A DNA stretch of 64,000 bases from Madurella fahalii (lineage: Eukaryota > Ascomycota > Sordariomycetes > Sordariales), in contig CM056875.1 of assembly GCA_029876055.1 (NCBI GenBank), forward strand, positions 5,977,001 to 6,041,000, written 5' to 3'. Both the position numbers and the translations under genes were made by a program. Position 1 is the stretch's first letter. The number at the start of each line of letters is the position of its first letter. The notes beneath the pieces were generated by a model, which was given only the letters and a program-made list of their open reading frames with translations, searched no databases and was not told where the DNA came from. Below, piece by piece: positions 11,697-22,887 of this stretch.

Positions 11697-12018
11697 TTAA
11701 TGATCCCAGGGGTGTTTCCAACCCATGAGCACCGGCCCTGTTTTCCGTGCGAGAATTTGAGGGTCAGCTGTTGAACCTCGGCGGGAGGGGTGAAAGTGGG
11801 AGGGGTGGAAGTGGGAGGGAGTGTGTCGGTACCATCTTTCTTTGCGCGGTAAAAGATCTGTCGCGGGGAATTGGACTCTGTTAGTCGGTTTGTTCGCCCG
11901 TGTAGAGGTATGGATGCCCGAGACCACGGTTACATACCCAGAACCACATTGACGCGCCCAGGCCGGTGGCCAGGAACCGGTAGGCCCGGGGAACGGGAGG
12001 TCTGCCTAGGCCGGCCAT
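11697..12018 (-). CDS. NDUFB2: NADH:ubiquinone oxidoreductase small subunit, NDUFB2 (AGGG) type, 48 aa
   Basis: Accessory single-pass subunit of the membrane arm of mitochondrial complex I. Three tiny exons: 12018-11938 (27 codons), 11857-11833 (25 nt) and 11737-11697. Spliced, they read MAGLGRPPVPRAYRFLATGL, then GASMWFW, IFYRAKKDG and PVLMGWKHPWDH. The MWFW...YRAK.DGPV..GW.HPWD pattern is what I recall from plant and fungal NDUFB2 homologues. Both junctions fall exactly at GTATGT/CAG and GTACCG/CAG sites and restore the pattern without gaps; a CTAAC branch site precedes the first acceptor. The second intron contains short G-rich direct repeats (11789-11820). Divergently paired with BUR1. 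It is too short to be found by simple ORF scans. Confidence 0.88.
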
Positions 12019-12704
12019 TGCTTTTGTCCGTGCTGTTTCTGGACAGTTGATTAATAATTGTTAGAGTGCAATTGGGAGACGAGGAAGGGTAGTATCAGGA
12101 CTCACCCTCTGGCAAGTCGGATTGGAGGTGCGCACGGGTTAGAAGTAGTGGGAGGTCGTCGCGGTCCAGTGAGCTTCGCGGATCACTGCGTCAAGTGAGG
12201 TCGGCTCGGTTGTCGTTTGAGTGGTGAGCTCCGATCGACCGGGGCATTGGTACGTACCCGGGCTGCCGAAGCTCTCGAGGCTTGGTGGGGATTTTGTGCC
12301 TGATAATTGGGGCTGCTCTGCAGATAACGGAAGAGCATCTTCGGGGGCGAGCTGGTCTGTGCTCTGGGGAACCACAGTCCCGCAAGGTGCAACGTGCAAG
12401 TCGTGCGAGTTTGGCGCATTAAACTTTCGACAGTTCGCCGCTGCGCCCGTCACTCCAGCTCGACAACCCCCTGGACTATTGTGTGTAATTTTCAATCGCA
12501 AGCACACAATAGGCTTCAGACTTTGCCATGTCGCCGTTTCTGGCCGGTTGAGGAGCCCACGTCTTCTCACTTCCCCCCCAATACGTCGTTTCCGTCTGGG
12601 ATTCCTTCGTTTCCAACGAGCTTCGCAATCTCGCGTCGTACCAAGCCATAGCACAACATCTGACGAGCGGTTTGAACGAAGATAAGAATACGCCACTGCC
12701 GACG
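12019..12704. promoter_or_regulatory. Bidirectional promoter region NDUFB2-like / BUR1
   Basis: A 686-nt gap between divergent genes. An open frame of 185 codons on the minus strand (12139-12696) has no recognisable motif and is treated as chance. Confidence 0.55.
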
Positions 12705-14557
12705 ATGAGCATCCCCGAACCGCCGACAGGCGGTAACGCGCCGTCTCCCCGGAGTTTTGCGCTCGCCCACCAGAGGCCTAGGAGCAGCTTTGTGGGATGT
12801 TCGCGGATCACTGACTACGAGGTCTTGGGTAAGCTCGGCGAGGGTACCTTTGGGTAAGATCTCCGCCAGCTTCGCATCGGCAATGACGGCCCGCCAATGC
12901 TAATTCTTCTCTCTAGTGAGGTCCATCGTGCGAGATCGAAGAGGACCGGTGCTCTAGTTGCCCTTAAGAAGATCATCATGCACAATGAGAAGGATGGCGT
13001 CGGTGGCCCCACGCAGCGCTCCCCTGAATGCAGACCCGTCTGACAATTCTCAGTTCCCGATTACGGCCCTCCGCGAAATCAAGCTGCTGAAGATGCTCTC
13101 ACACAAGAACATTTTGCGCTTGGAAGATATGGCCGTTGAACACCCGGCTCGGAGCAGCAAGTCCACCCCGCCCACGGGAGTGTTGCCGCAGCACCATGCT
13201 AACACGCTCCCCAGCCGACAAGCGGAAGAGACCGATCATGTACATGGTCACCCCCTACATGGACCACGATCTCTCGGGCCTGCTCGATAATCCCTCCGTG
13301 CACTTCACCGAACCCCAGATCAAGTGCTACATGCTGCAGCTGCTCGAGGGACTCAGGTATCTGCATGCGAATCATATCTTGCACAGAGATATGAAGGCTG
13401 CCAACCTTCTGATCAACAACAAGGGCATCCTGCAGATCGCCGATTTCGGTCTTGCAAGACACTACGATGGGGAAGTGCCGAAGCCTGGGAAAGGAGGTGG
13501 TGAGGGGCGGCGTGACTACACGAGCTTGGTGGTGACGCGCTGGTACCGGCCCCCCGAGTTGCTGATGCACCTGAAGCGATACACCACAGCCATCGACATG
13601 TGGGGTGTAGGGTGAGACTTGCCGACGCCCTCTCATTGAGCGGCTGTGCTAATTTCCATCCAGGTGCGTATTTGGCGAGATGTTGGTTGGCAAACCTATT
13701 CTTGCCGGCGAGAGTGACGGCCACCAGCTCGAGATAATCTTTGAGCTCTGCGGCACGCCGACAGACGCGAACATGCCCGGCTGGCGATCCCTGCCCGGTG
13801 CAGAGGCGATTCATCCCCGACCCAGACAGGGGAATTTGACGCAGCGATTCAGGGAATACGGCTCAGGCGCCGTCTCCCTCCTTAGAGAACTACTCAAACT
13901 GGACTGGAGGACACGCATCAACGCAATCGATGCCCTCCAGCATCCGTATTTCCGAACCGCCCCACACCCCGCACAGCCTGGCGAGTTGCCATCGTTCGAA
14001 GAGAGCCACGAGCTGGATCGTAGGAAGTTCCACGATAGGAGAGCGGCGCTGCCGCCGGCGCCGAAAGGAGGCACGGTAGGCCGCGGCCCCCACGACGGCC
14101 CCAATGCAGGTTTCAGCGGCGACGGCTTCGGCAGTCGAAATGGTGTCAACGGCGGCCGCTACCCGCGGAACAGCCGGGGACCGCCACCAGCGGATGAACG
14201 AGTGCCCGCATGGCATAGGGATAGGGGACTGCCGCCTCGCCCCCCCCGCCGGCTGACTACGCAGGCGATCATCCGGACGGATATCGGGAACGGGGTGGGC
14301 GGCCTCGCGGTGGAGGGGGCGGTCGGCAGGACATTGACACGTACATACCCAGTTATGACCGCGACGCGCCGAGAAGAGACGACCGGCGCCGCAGGGACGA
14401 CCGGGACGATAAGCGGCACGACTGGGACAGGAGGCGCGATTATGACGATAGAGCGCGGGCAAGTCGGACGAGGAGTCGCAGCCGGTCGCCGATTCGCGAC
14501 TGGGACAGGGATAGAGATCGGGATCGAGATAGGGACCGGGATATGTACCGCAGATAA
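12705..14557 (+). CDS. BUR1: BUR1/CDK9-type cyclin-dependent kinase (P-TEFb), apparent C-terminal frameshift
   Basis: Nuclear kinase that phosphorylates the RNA polymerase II CTD/Spt5 linker to promote elongation. Exons 12705-12853, 12917-12998, 13054-13156, 13215-13611, 13664-14557. Motifs: Gly-loop KLGEGTFGEVH (~41-51), VALKK (~66), the NEKDGFPITALREIKLL helix (BUR1 counterpart of PSTAIRE), HRDMKAANLL (~167), DFGLAR (~187), activation segment YTSLVVTRWYRPPELL. Intron 3 (13157-13214) has a GC donor (GCAAGT) with a GCTAAC branch site. After the kinase domain comes a Pro/Arg-rich tail. At a run of eight C (14240-14247) the literal frame leaves the tail; the neighbouring frame continues with GG-rich and then RD/RS repeats, ending at TAA 14555-14557, as in fungal BUR1. 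One missing C explains it; the corrected protein is 541 residues. Uncorrected, translation would run to 14789. Confidence 0.92.
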
Positions 14558-15101
14558 TAACCGGGTTCATACTACGGTCGTCAATCGAGGCCCGTGGTTT
14601 GATTGTTTGGCTAGGAAAGGAGGGATGGCCCGTTGCGGCCGCATTCACTTGCACGAGAGGTCCAGAAACGGGATCCGGGTGACAGTTCCAGAGATACCAA
14701 GAGTAATCAGGGGCGGGAGATATCCTGTTAGCGAAGCTCTTAGGCCAAACAGGCTTCGGGGCATAAAGAGGCATTGGCTCTTTAGCTAGCAATGGCGTCA
14801 GGACAATTGTCAATGATGCCTTGATTGGCAGCGAGCGAGGAATCATACGGGATTGCGGATTACAACCGCTGCCCGCTGCCATGATACATTATGTTAATCC
14901 TACTTATTACACGAATGCCCTGTCCAAGAGCGCTGGCATCTATTAATACATGCAAGTCGGCTCTCAAGTGAATGAGACAAAAACAAACCAACCGCTGAGC
15001 CGAACTAAACCAGACCGGAGTCAAGCTCTACCACCGCGACTACTCTCCCCACGCTCATCACCACCACCCGGCCCCCCCAGCCCGGACGTCGCCATGGTCT
15101 C
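14558..15101. other. Convergent intergenic region
   Basis: 3' flanks of BUR1 (plus) and the next minus-strand gene. No gene or structured element recognised. Confidence 0.6.
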
Positions 15102-15840
15102 CTACTCGGATGATGACTCCTCTTCGTGGATCGTATCCTCCACCAGAACGCCGGCCGGCGTCCGCCGGCGTCCCGTGCTAGTGCTGGCGATGGGCGGTGC
15201 CCTTGCCTTCCCCCACCGCCGGCCCAATCTCGTCCCAGGATCGACTCTGCTCTTCAGCTCCTCGGACGACGAGGAGATGTCCCACTCGTCGTCGCTACCG
15301 GCAGCACTAGCGTCACTATCTTTTAGGCGGGGACGGCCTGGTGCTGTTGCTGACCGAAGCGGGGGTGATGGGGGCTGGGGGAAGTAGTAGTCAATTGTGT
15401 TCATGAGGCCCACGGTGAGGAGGGTTATGAAGCCGCCTGCTGTGGCGCCGATGATAACGGCGTTTGACATCTGCGAGGTTGGGGGTTGAGTTAAAAAAAA
15501 GGGGCTTGGAGTTTTGGGTTGAGAGGTGATGCAAAACGTACCCATAGTATTACCGGCTGGATGGAAGCGGTTGGTTAGTGTATTATGGTAAGACAAACAG
15601 GGGTTATAGACGGACCTCTAGTTCGTGGACTATGGATATGATGGATCGTAACGGCAAGGCGGCGATGTAAAACCCTACGCTGAAGGGAAACCACACAATG
15701 TGCAGCACCGTGGTAATGATTGCGAACAAGAGGCCGAACACCCATAGCGTGGGATTGATTAGGAGAAATCGCACGATGGGGATCACGCCGGAGAGGATGA
15801 ATCCACCGAAGTGAACAAAGTCTGAGGCGGTGAGGTCCAT
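15102..15840 (-). CDS. Unnamed multi-pass membrane protein with a 15-nt microexon
   Basis: I do not recognise the family. Three exons: 15840-15616 (75 codons), 15556-15542 (microexon, five codons PVILW) and 15470-15102. All joins are phase 0 with GT-AG borders (GTCCGT and GTACGT donors; a CTAACC branch site before the first acceptor). The 202-residue product has two to three hydrophobic segments in exon 1 (from about residue 10 to 68), another starting at MSNAVIIGATAGGFITLLTV (~81-100), then a Pro/Ser/Asp-rich cytosolic-looking tail with acidic and basic patches and a Glu/Ser end. Without the microexon the frame would still be open, so cDNA is needed to settle it. Divergent from POP8. Confidence 0.7.
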
Positions 15841-16576
15841 GGTGTTGGGCGTGTTTGATCAGTTTTAACAGGATAGGGCCTGCCAGTTCAGCTACTTTGC
15901 CTACGGGTTCTTGAGATGCAAGCTGATGAATTCTGAGACGGGACCATAGCTCCGGTTTCTGAGCAACACACCGCTGATACCTGGTTGTAGCTGGTCGGAC
16001 GGCTGAGGGTTAATTGAAACCCGCTTGCATACTCTAGGCTGTGAAATGATGAAATTTGGATAAAATAGAAGGAAGCCTGTGGTTACTGTTGATTGTTGAT
16101 GCTCATCTGATGATGGCGAGTGGTCGTCAAGTCCTGTTTTCCTTGACTTAGACTGGAAGGTATGCAGGAGCAGGGGTTGTTGCAAGCCTGACGTCGTACC
16201 GATCCGCACATATGCATACATGTGCATGAACCGGGGCAGCACCTCAGTACTAAGATATCCACCCTGGAACAGCCTTGTTTATTAGCCTCGACTTGAATCC
16301 AGAAAACAATGTTCAAGTAGAAAGACACCGGCATTACAACGATTTTACACTACAAACAGAGCACAACTCATCTTGAACCTGAAAATAAACACCGATATTC
16401 AGCCCGCACTGTCCTTTTATCTATTACACAAAATCGGTCATCATAACACCTAGCAAAACACCCTAAAACTTCACAAGCTCGTGAAAACCGACACTCTATC
16501 ATCGACTTACACACCATCAATCTCACCGATACCGCCACAAAGTAATTCAGACCCTCAACCACCCAACCACTTAACC
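15841..16576. promoter_or_regulatory. Divergent intergenic region, membrane protein / POP8
   Basis: Contains both promoters. Small open frames on the minus strand (for example 15901-16242) look like chance. Nothing else seen. Confidence 0.55.
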
Positions 16577-17095
16577 ATGTCCTCAAACCCACACCTCGAG
16601 CCAGGCAGCGCAATGGACATAGACATCGACGACGACGACAACAACAACAACAACAACGATGACCATCCACTCCCCAGCGCCAAACCGCAACCCAAACCCG
16701 CCAAGAAGTCCCAGACCCTCTTCCAGACAACCGTCAAGTCCCCCCCCTTCGCCTACGCCCACCTTTCCCTAAGCCCGACCGCTCCCGATCAGGCGCGCGA
16801 GGGACCGCCCCTGGACACGCTCCAAGTGCGCGCCTACCTGACCTCGGCGCTCCGGCAGTTCCTGGGCGACACGGGCGCGGGCATGGGCGTCGACATCCTC
16901 GCGGTGCGGGGCGCCTCGGCGTGGGTGCGGGTGCCCCGGCCGGACCTGGGCGCCTTCGCCGCGGCCGTGACGGCGTACCCTGGAACGGCCAGCCATGGCG
17001 GCGGGACGACGATGCTTCTGCAGTTGAAGGCGTGCGGGGATTGGCTGGGGAGTTTACTTGGGCGGGAGGAGGAGGCGGGGTTGTGGACTTCGTGA
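16577..17095 (+). CDS. POP8: Ribonuclease P/MRP subunit POP8-like protein
   Basis: Probable protein subunit of RNase P (tRNA 5' maturation) and RNase MRP (rRNA processing). Single exon, 172 residues from ATG 16577; the frame is open upstream to 16481 but only from a GTG. The N-terminus has an Asp/Asn low-complexity run (MDIDIDDDDNNNNNN, ~13-27). The domain starts at SQTLFQTTVKSPPFAYAHL (~46) and carries the alternating pattern LQVRAYLTSALRQFLGDTGAG...VDIL...AWVRVPRPDLGAFAAAV expected of the Rpp14/Pop5/Pop8 fold, ending CGDWLGSLLG near the C-terminus, which I associate with fungal POP8. GC-rich coding. The call rests on memory of fungal homologues, since this family is poorly conserved. Confidence 0.75.
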   Translation: MSSNPHLEPGSAMDIDIDDDDNNNNNNDDHPLPSAKPQPKPAKKSQTLFQTTVKSPPFAYAHLSLSPTAPDQAREGPPLDTLQVRAYLTSALRQFLGDTGAGMGVDILAVRGASAWVRVPRPDLGAFAAAVTAYPGTASHGGGTTMLLQLKACGDWLGSLLGREEEAGLWTS

Positions 17096-17515
17096 ATTGT
17101 TTGTTCTACGAGGGGGGTTTGGAGGGGCGGGGGAAGCTAGTCAGTCAGTTGGTTGGTCTGGTTGTTCACAAGCACATGCGTACGTCGTGTTCGGTATGCG
17201 CAAAGAGGGAGAGAGAGAGAGCTGGCTTGTCTGGCGTGCTTTGCAAAATGCGAGGCGAAAGAGCCACTGCCTTTTCGCATATACGCTGCACGAATGTATG
17301 CTTGCTAGGTCATGCTGCCGTCCCCTCCCGACCTGAAGAGCGCTTCAACGTTTCTCTTCCTAGAGTCGACCGCCCAAATCATATCACAACACCGCCGGCC
17401 TGGGTCCCGAAAACGCCAATGTCCTGTGGTGAATTACCCATGGGTATGCGACAGCCTCTAGATCCCCGTGCGCCAGCTCGTCTGGTCTCATTCCTCTATA
17501 TACCAACAACCGCGG
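17096..17515. other. Convergent intergenic region POP8 / PPT1
   Basis: 3' flanks of two convergent genes, with a short GA repeat at about 17207-17221. No gene seen. Confidence 0.6.
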
Positions 17516-19344
17516 CTACATTAGGGACGACATCAACGAGTTATGAGCGTACGCCTGGAAAGGTGATTAGTATGGATTCTTGGAGACGACCGACGTCTGG
17601 CCGGGGTTGACACACCATAGGCCGGATGTTGGGGTGAGGGACGGCATCGAACTGCGAGAACTTGAGTTTGTAGTCGGGGCCGATGTTGATATACGCTCCC
17701 CTGTTCTCGGTCATGTCGCAATACTTGGGCGCCGAGAAGACTGCGGCAGCACATGTTAGCATCGCAACCAACAGACTGTATGACAGCCGGAAAGGAACAT
17801 ACCAGTGATGCACTTCCCATCGTGCTCCTCTTCATAGCCATCCATCCTGACCTCGTGACTCCGAATGACGGCTTCGAGGCCGTTCTTTTCGCAGAACCTC
17901 TTGGTAACATCAGGACCGAACTGCATGCCCACGCCACGCTTGCTTGGCCCCCTGCCTGGCTCCGCCTGAGGATCTGTCCACAGCATCTCCATCATTAGAC
18001 CTGCCTGGCCCGGCTGCCTTTGTTTATGCCTATCCAGTTTCCGGATATCGTCTAGTGTGACGTTATCATCCGAGAAGAGACCGCCGTGCAGTACGAAGTA
18101 CTTCTTGCCAATCAGGGTCGCTAAGGGTAGGGCGGAAAAGCTCTCCGAAAACAGCTTGAACACACTGTAACCCCCTGTTAGTCGCCGAATGATGTCGTAA
18201 CAAGAACTCGCACTCACCGCTCGTTATACTTTGCTTTGCACTCGCCCTCGAAGCCATACACCCTATTCATGTCGTCTGTTTCATGGTTGCCCCGGTTGAT
18301 AAAGAAGCAATTCGGCCTCAACCACTTATTGGCGTAGAGCACTAGCGCAATCTCGGTCGACCAAGACCCCCTGTCCACAAAGTCGCCGTTAAACAGGTAC
18401 CAGTGCTTGTCGCTCGGGGTACCGTTTAACCTGAACAGTTCCATCAGGTCAAAGTACTGGCCTATTCGCAGCAAGTCAGTATTCGCCACATGTCGTGCCT
18501 GGGAGAAAACCGGTTGGACTCACCGTGGGTGTCGCCGCATACAGTGAGCTCCACCCCTTCGGGAATGTCGACCTCGACCATGGTAGGCTCGTCATACACG
18601 AGCTTCTTGACGGCTAGGATGATCTGGTAGACATATTTCTTGTGTATCGTCTTGCCGTTCTTGAATCTTTCCATCATGTCGTCGATGAACTCTTGCGTCA
18701 TCTCCCCCTCTAGCCGCACGCCGTCGTACGCGGGCTCCACGGCAATCGAATCCACATCGAGCCCCTCGGCTGCCGACGGCTCCTCTCCGACCTCGATGGC
18801 GGCGAAGAAGGCGAGCTGGCGCACAATCTTCTCGCACTCAACCAGCTTGAGCTTGGCATCCTTATTGCTAGGATCGATCTTTACACACGTCTTGAAGTCT
18901 TTTACGGCATCTTTGGGCTTCAGAATAGCGGCGTACGCAGTTGCTCGGCGATAGTAGGCCTATGTGTCGTGGAACCGTCAGCCTTGGGTAGCGGCTCGAG
19001 CCGAAGCGGCGGCCTTGCGCACCTTGATGAAACCTGGATTAAGTTCGATGGCTTTCGTAGCATCTCTGATAGCATAGCCGTACGCTTCTGTCTTTAGATG
19101 CGCCTGCAGAACGACATTCGGGTCAGCCACGCGACTAAGAATACCGAGGCTGGCGGCGCGGGGGGAGGGGTGGGGCTGCTGGAGTGGCACAAACCTGAGC
19201 TCTGTTGGACCAGTATGTCGGCTCCTTGTCATTCAGCTCGATGGCCTTGGTGTAAAAATTGATCGCAGTTGGCCAGTCGTGCGCGGCGAAGGCCTTGTTG
19301 CCTTGGTTCTTGAGCGCGACAGCCTGCTCCTCGGGGGTTGGCAT
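17516..19344 (-). CDS. PPT1: Serine/threonine protein phosphatase 5 (TPR-PP2A-like)
   Basis: Hsp90-associated phosphatase. Seven exons: 19344-19195, 19103-19023, 18959-18524, 18461-18218, 18164-17803, 17740-17616, 17554-17516, joining in frame to 478 residues, the normal PP5 length. The N-terminus has TPR repeats (ALKNQGNKAFAAHDWPTAIN; AYYRRATAYAAILKPKDAV), the Hsp90-binding part. The PPP catalytic domain shows GDTHGQ (~218-223), GDFVDRG (~247-253), RGNHE (~279-283), LHGGL and RSHEVR, so all metal ligands are present. The last exon supplies AYAHNSLMSSLM, matching the autoinhibitory C-terminal helix of PP5. Introns are 53-91 nt, GT-AG. Start is the ATG giving MPTPEEQAVALKNQGNKAF. Confidence 0.95.
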
Positions 19345-20301
19345 GTTTTCTGTGATTGTGTGCTGCTACCTAGGATGAGGAAACATGCGAGAGCGTCTGT
19401 AGGAAAAATTAGGAACTATATGGTATCTAGAAGATGACAGGCTCGGACTCTTAAGAATAAAAAAATGGTTGGGTTGGCGGTGGCAAGCTTACTAGTCGAC
19501 AGGGAAAGATGAAGAGATTCGGTAGACTTCTGCCTCGAAGCGCAAATCGGAGGGGCAGACTTGGCTTGCAGAAGTGGGATTTCTGAATCCTGGTTAGGGT
19601 CATAAATCTAGCCATCCGCATGCCTATAAGCGTTAGCGTCTTTAGCCCACTACTCTCTTATCGATCTGACGAGTGACGACAGAAGAGCAAGGATTAGGTG
19701 TGCCGCTGTGCAAGATGCCGCAGGCAACACTGACGCGGTCTTCATAGCCGGCATTCTGTTACAAGCGCCCCAAGACGCCGTATGCTAACATTGAGATGTA
19801 AGCCACCTTCTCGATTTTTGCGTATAACATGAGTGTTTCCAAGGTCAACTCTTTAGACTATCGAGGCCAAGGTTATCACAAGGCGATCAGCGTCGGCCAC
19901 GTCTGGGTCTTGACCCCACCTGTTGGAGATCCCACGTGGTGTTTGCACATCTGGGGTGCTTGGCCAACAGTGCAGGATTCGTTGGCTGTGGCCGCGAAAT
20001 CTCGAAATAGGTATCTACGGCAGACTTTTCTGAATCAGCCACGGCTGTCATGGCCGAGACACATGCTTGTAAGGAAGCGTTCTTAGAATGCAAAAACCGG
20101 GTCTTTGATAAAATCTACCAACTCCTCAAAAAATCAGGTTGTCGCTTTGAACTAGACACCCGTAAGGAAATGAATAACATGTCATCGAGAAATCTATCGC
20201 CCCAAAGCGCTTCCGGACTCTTCGTCACTGTCATCCATGAACCCCTCCTCTAGGCTACCGCCGCAGAGTTAGCTTGCAAGATCCGGGACAGGGGCGACCG
20301 T
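19345..20301. promoter_or_regulatory. Intergenic: PPT1 promoter and 3' flank of the next gene
   Basis: Holds the PPT1 promoter on the left and the 3' end of a minus-strand gene on the right. No supported gene; short plus-strand open frames (19829-20086, 20050-20253) have no motifs. Confidence 0.55.
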
Positions 20302-20774
20302 CTAGACTGACTCTCTGCTTAGTCTCCTTGTGCTGTCGATGGCATCATTATCCCTCCGATGATCCAGTACCCGCCTCGCAGTGGGCTCGTCCACCTCACC
20401 AAGCTCCTCCCCCTCATCCGAGTCGAACGAGCTTCGCTCGGCCACGACGAGGTGGTCGGACACCCTAGCTCTCCACGCTGACGGCATCATGAACCGCGCC
20501 ATAGCGCCCTGCATTCTCGCTCGAAGCGATAGTGTTTGGTTCGATATTGTTTCGAGCGGGAGATATTGGCTATAGCGGTTGCGGTAGCGCTGCCAGAGCG
20601 GGATGACGGCGTAGGTTGTGACGAGGAAGAGGATGAGCGAGATGACGGCCGGGACAATCAGCGTCTGTCGCACAAAAGGTCAGTAACACGACACAAGTAG
20701 TTTGTTTCGGTGGGAGAGCCGTTTTTGGATTCGTGTCAAACGCTTACTTTGACTACCGAAAATGTCGCTCCCAT
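20302..20774 (-). CDS. Unnamed small single-pass membrane protein
   Basis: Family not recognised. Two exons: 20774-20748 (nine codons, MGATFSVVK) and 20664-20302, joined at GTAAGC/CAG in phase 0 to give 129 residues. One strong transmembrane segment follows the start (TLIVPAVISLILFLVTTYAV, ~10-29), then a basic stretch (RYRNRY) that suggests a cytosolic C-terminus. The rest is polar with an acidic Asp/Glu cluster (~80-92) and Arg-rich end. The short 5' exon is favoured over an in-exon start because the exon-2 Met candidate sits directly at the acceptor CAG. No functional assignment is offered. Confidence 0.65.
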
Positions 20775-22887
20775 GGTGTCCCCGTCCCAACTTGGACAAC
20801 GCGGCCGGGGCAACGTCAGGGGGCGATGGACGACAACTTCAACACTAGGAGGCTTGCGAGATAGAGCGCGCGCATTAGCTGGGCATTAAACTTTGGGCCG
20901 TCGTCTCTAATGTGAACAAAGTTGTTGGACATCAGCTGTGCCACACACAGCCGCGAGATGCACGGACAACAAGGTAACTATGCGATGCAGTTGTCGCAAT
21001 CAGCACCTCCTGCAATTGAAGCAGCTTGGAGCTGTCTTGGCGCCAACTCGACGGAGCCCTGTGGGTCCTCTCGGCATCCAGCAACCCCAGAAACACAAGC
21101 CAGAACCCTAGCCAACTCTTCGTCAGCGGCGTCGGCCTGGCCAGCGTTGTCGAAGAATCCAGGGCAGGGAGGCCAGAGACGCCAGGCATTTTGCCAGCAT
21201 GATGCTAGAAGAAATTGTAGTTAACAGTTTAAAGTTACAGCTGTTGATCAATAAATGCTAACATTACTGACTACTTCTACTGGTCAACACCCATAATGTT
21301 ATGTACTTTACTGTACACACGGTATGGGCGTGGTGGAGGGGAGGGGGGCGGGCACGACGACGCAAATGTCGCGGGAAGCTGAAAATTACAGTAAATGCAT
21401 CCATCGGGAGTTAGCTTTGGAGTGTGAGGACTTTAATGACATCAAATTCTAGAAGTAGTGGACCTTCGGTTATTACCTGATTCGATCTCAGGAAGGTTGC
21501 CAGCTAAATTCAGGGGCTGGGCTGCTAGCGGGGTGCTCATCTCGACGTTGGCCGATGGTCGCCGGCGGCCAATGTTGGCCAGTATGTGCGGCATGTATAT
21601 CATATGCTCGAATGTGTATGTAGTGCACGGCGTATGTACGTGATTATTCTGGAACATGCGATGAAGAAAACGGCAACACCAGAACTAGTCACCATTAGGA
21701 TGTTTCGCACCTGTTTGGCTGGGCAGCTGCTTTTCGGGGTTTTGCCAAGGAGACAGGGGCTTCTTCACGTGCTGTTGGCCTTTCTGCTGCAGCGGATGCA
21801 GATCCAAACATCTGGCGCCTGTGTCCCTCGTGGTAATGTACCTTTCCTACCTACCACTGTGACAAAGTTCTCAAGGGGGAAAAAAAAAAAAAAAACCATG
21901 GCAGCCCTGAAAGGAGAAAGAGAGCGAGATCCAATGAAACAAACGTGCTTTCTCGATCGAAGCTAGTGGTTGTTTCCGTGATTCGCTTGCGTCCGCGCTG
22001 CAGGCCCGCGGGGGAAAAGCAGCACGCTGGGATCTGAGCAGCAGGCCGTGCACAGGCTGCCGCATGGCCCCCTGTCTACGTTCAACCAGGCCCGTTTCAG
22101 ATCACAGACCCCCCCCCCCCTTTCGGCCAATTCCCCTTGCTTATCGATTCTGCGATTCTGCAATTGTGGCATCGTCGCCGAGCAGGGTGTCCTCTAGCAT
22201 CGCATTCGTTAGGTTGATTATTGCTCCGCCGGTCCAGAACCCTACAAACATCCCGGAGGTGTTCCGCGGGGGCCTGCACGCCATTCTTTTCCCACTGAAG
22301 TTCGAAACAGACATTCCCTTTGTCGCGAGTTATTCACGAAGCACTTTGCACGCACCGTGCGAGAACACCAGACACAAGCCGTTGGCGGTTTTCGTCGACC
22401 CGGCCCAACGCGCGAGCCAGAGCGAGACGGCGCCTTGTCAACTCAACTCTGCCAACTTGACAGCCTGTCAACCCGTCAACCCACCAACCTGCCCGACGAT
22501 CGCACCGCTCACTATCCGGAATAGCTGCAGCCCGCGTATGTCAGGGTTCCCGTCGACTTTGCGCTATGCCGCAGAACCTTAGCGAGTGCTCTCATCCAGT
22601 CCTCATGCTAAACAATTCCCGATTTATGCACAGAAGCACACCCCCCGGCCTTGCGACTTGCTGCATCCAGACCCCGGCTACTTCCCCCGAGAACATGATG
22701 CGATGCGCCCTGGGCCTGAGACATCGAGTCCATTGACGGCAATATCACACGCCCCAAGAATCGGCCCACATCTCCAACGCATTGATTGACGGCTATCTGT
22801 ACCGGCTCTGTCCAGAAACCAAACACTGGCGGCTCACTGCCCGCCGCAAAGAGAAGCGGCTGCTGTTTCACACGTCCCGCCGACACC
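20775..22887. promoter_or_regulatory. Divergent intergenic region upstream of the formin
   Basis: This 2.1 kb region separates a minus-strand gene from the formin. It includes an A run (21881-21896) and a run of 12 C (22109-22120). A 172-codon open frame at 22064-22582 is Pro/Ser-rich without motifs and more likely formin 5' leader. No gene is supported. Confidence 0.5.

Noticed and set aside
12139..12696. 185-codon minus-strand frame upstream of BUR1
   Set aside because: Falls in the divergent promoter; no conserved feature and no continuation into NDUFB2-like exons.
13890..14882. 330-codon minus-strand open frame
   Set aside because: Antisense shadow of the GC-rich BUR1 tail; no motif and Pro/Arg/Ser composition typical of a shadow frame.
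22064..22582. 172-codon open frame upstream of the formin
   Set aside because: Pro/Ser/Arg-rich with no motif; more likely leader sequence.
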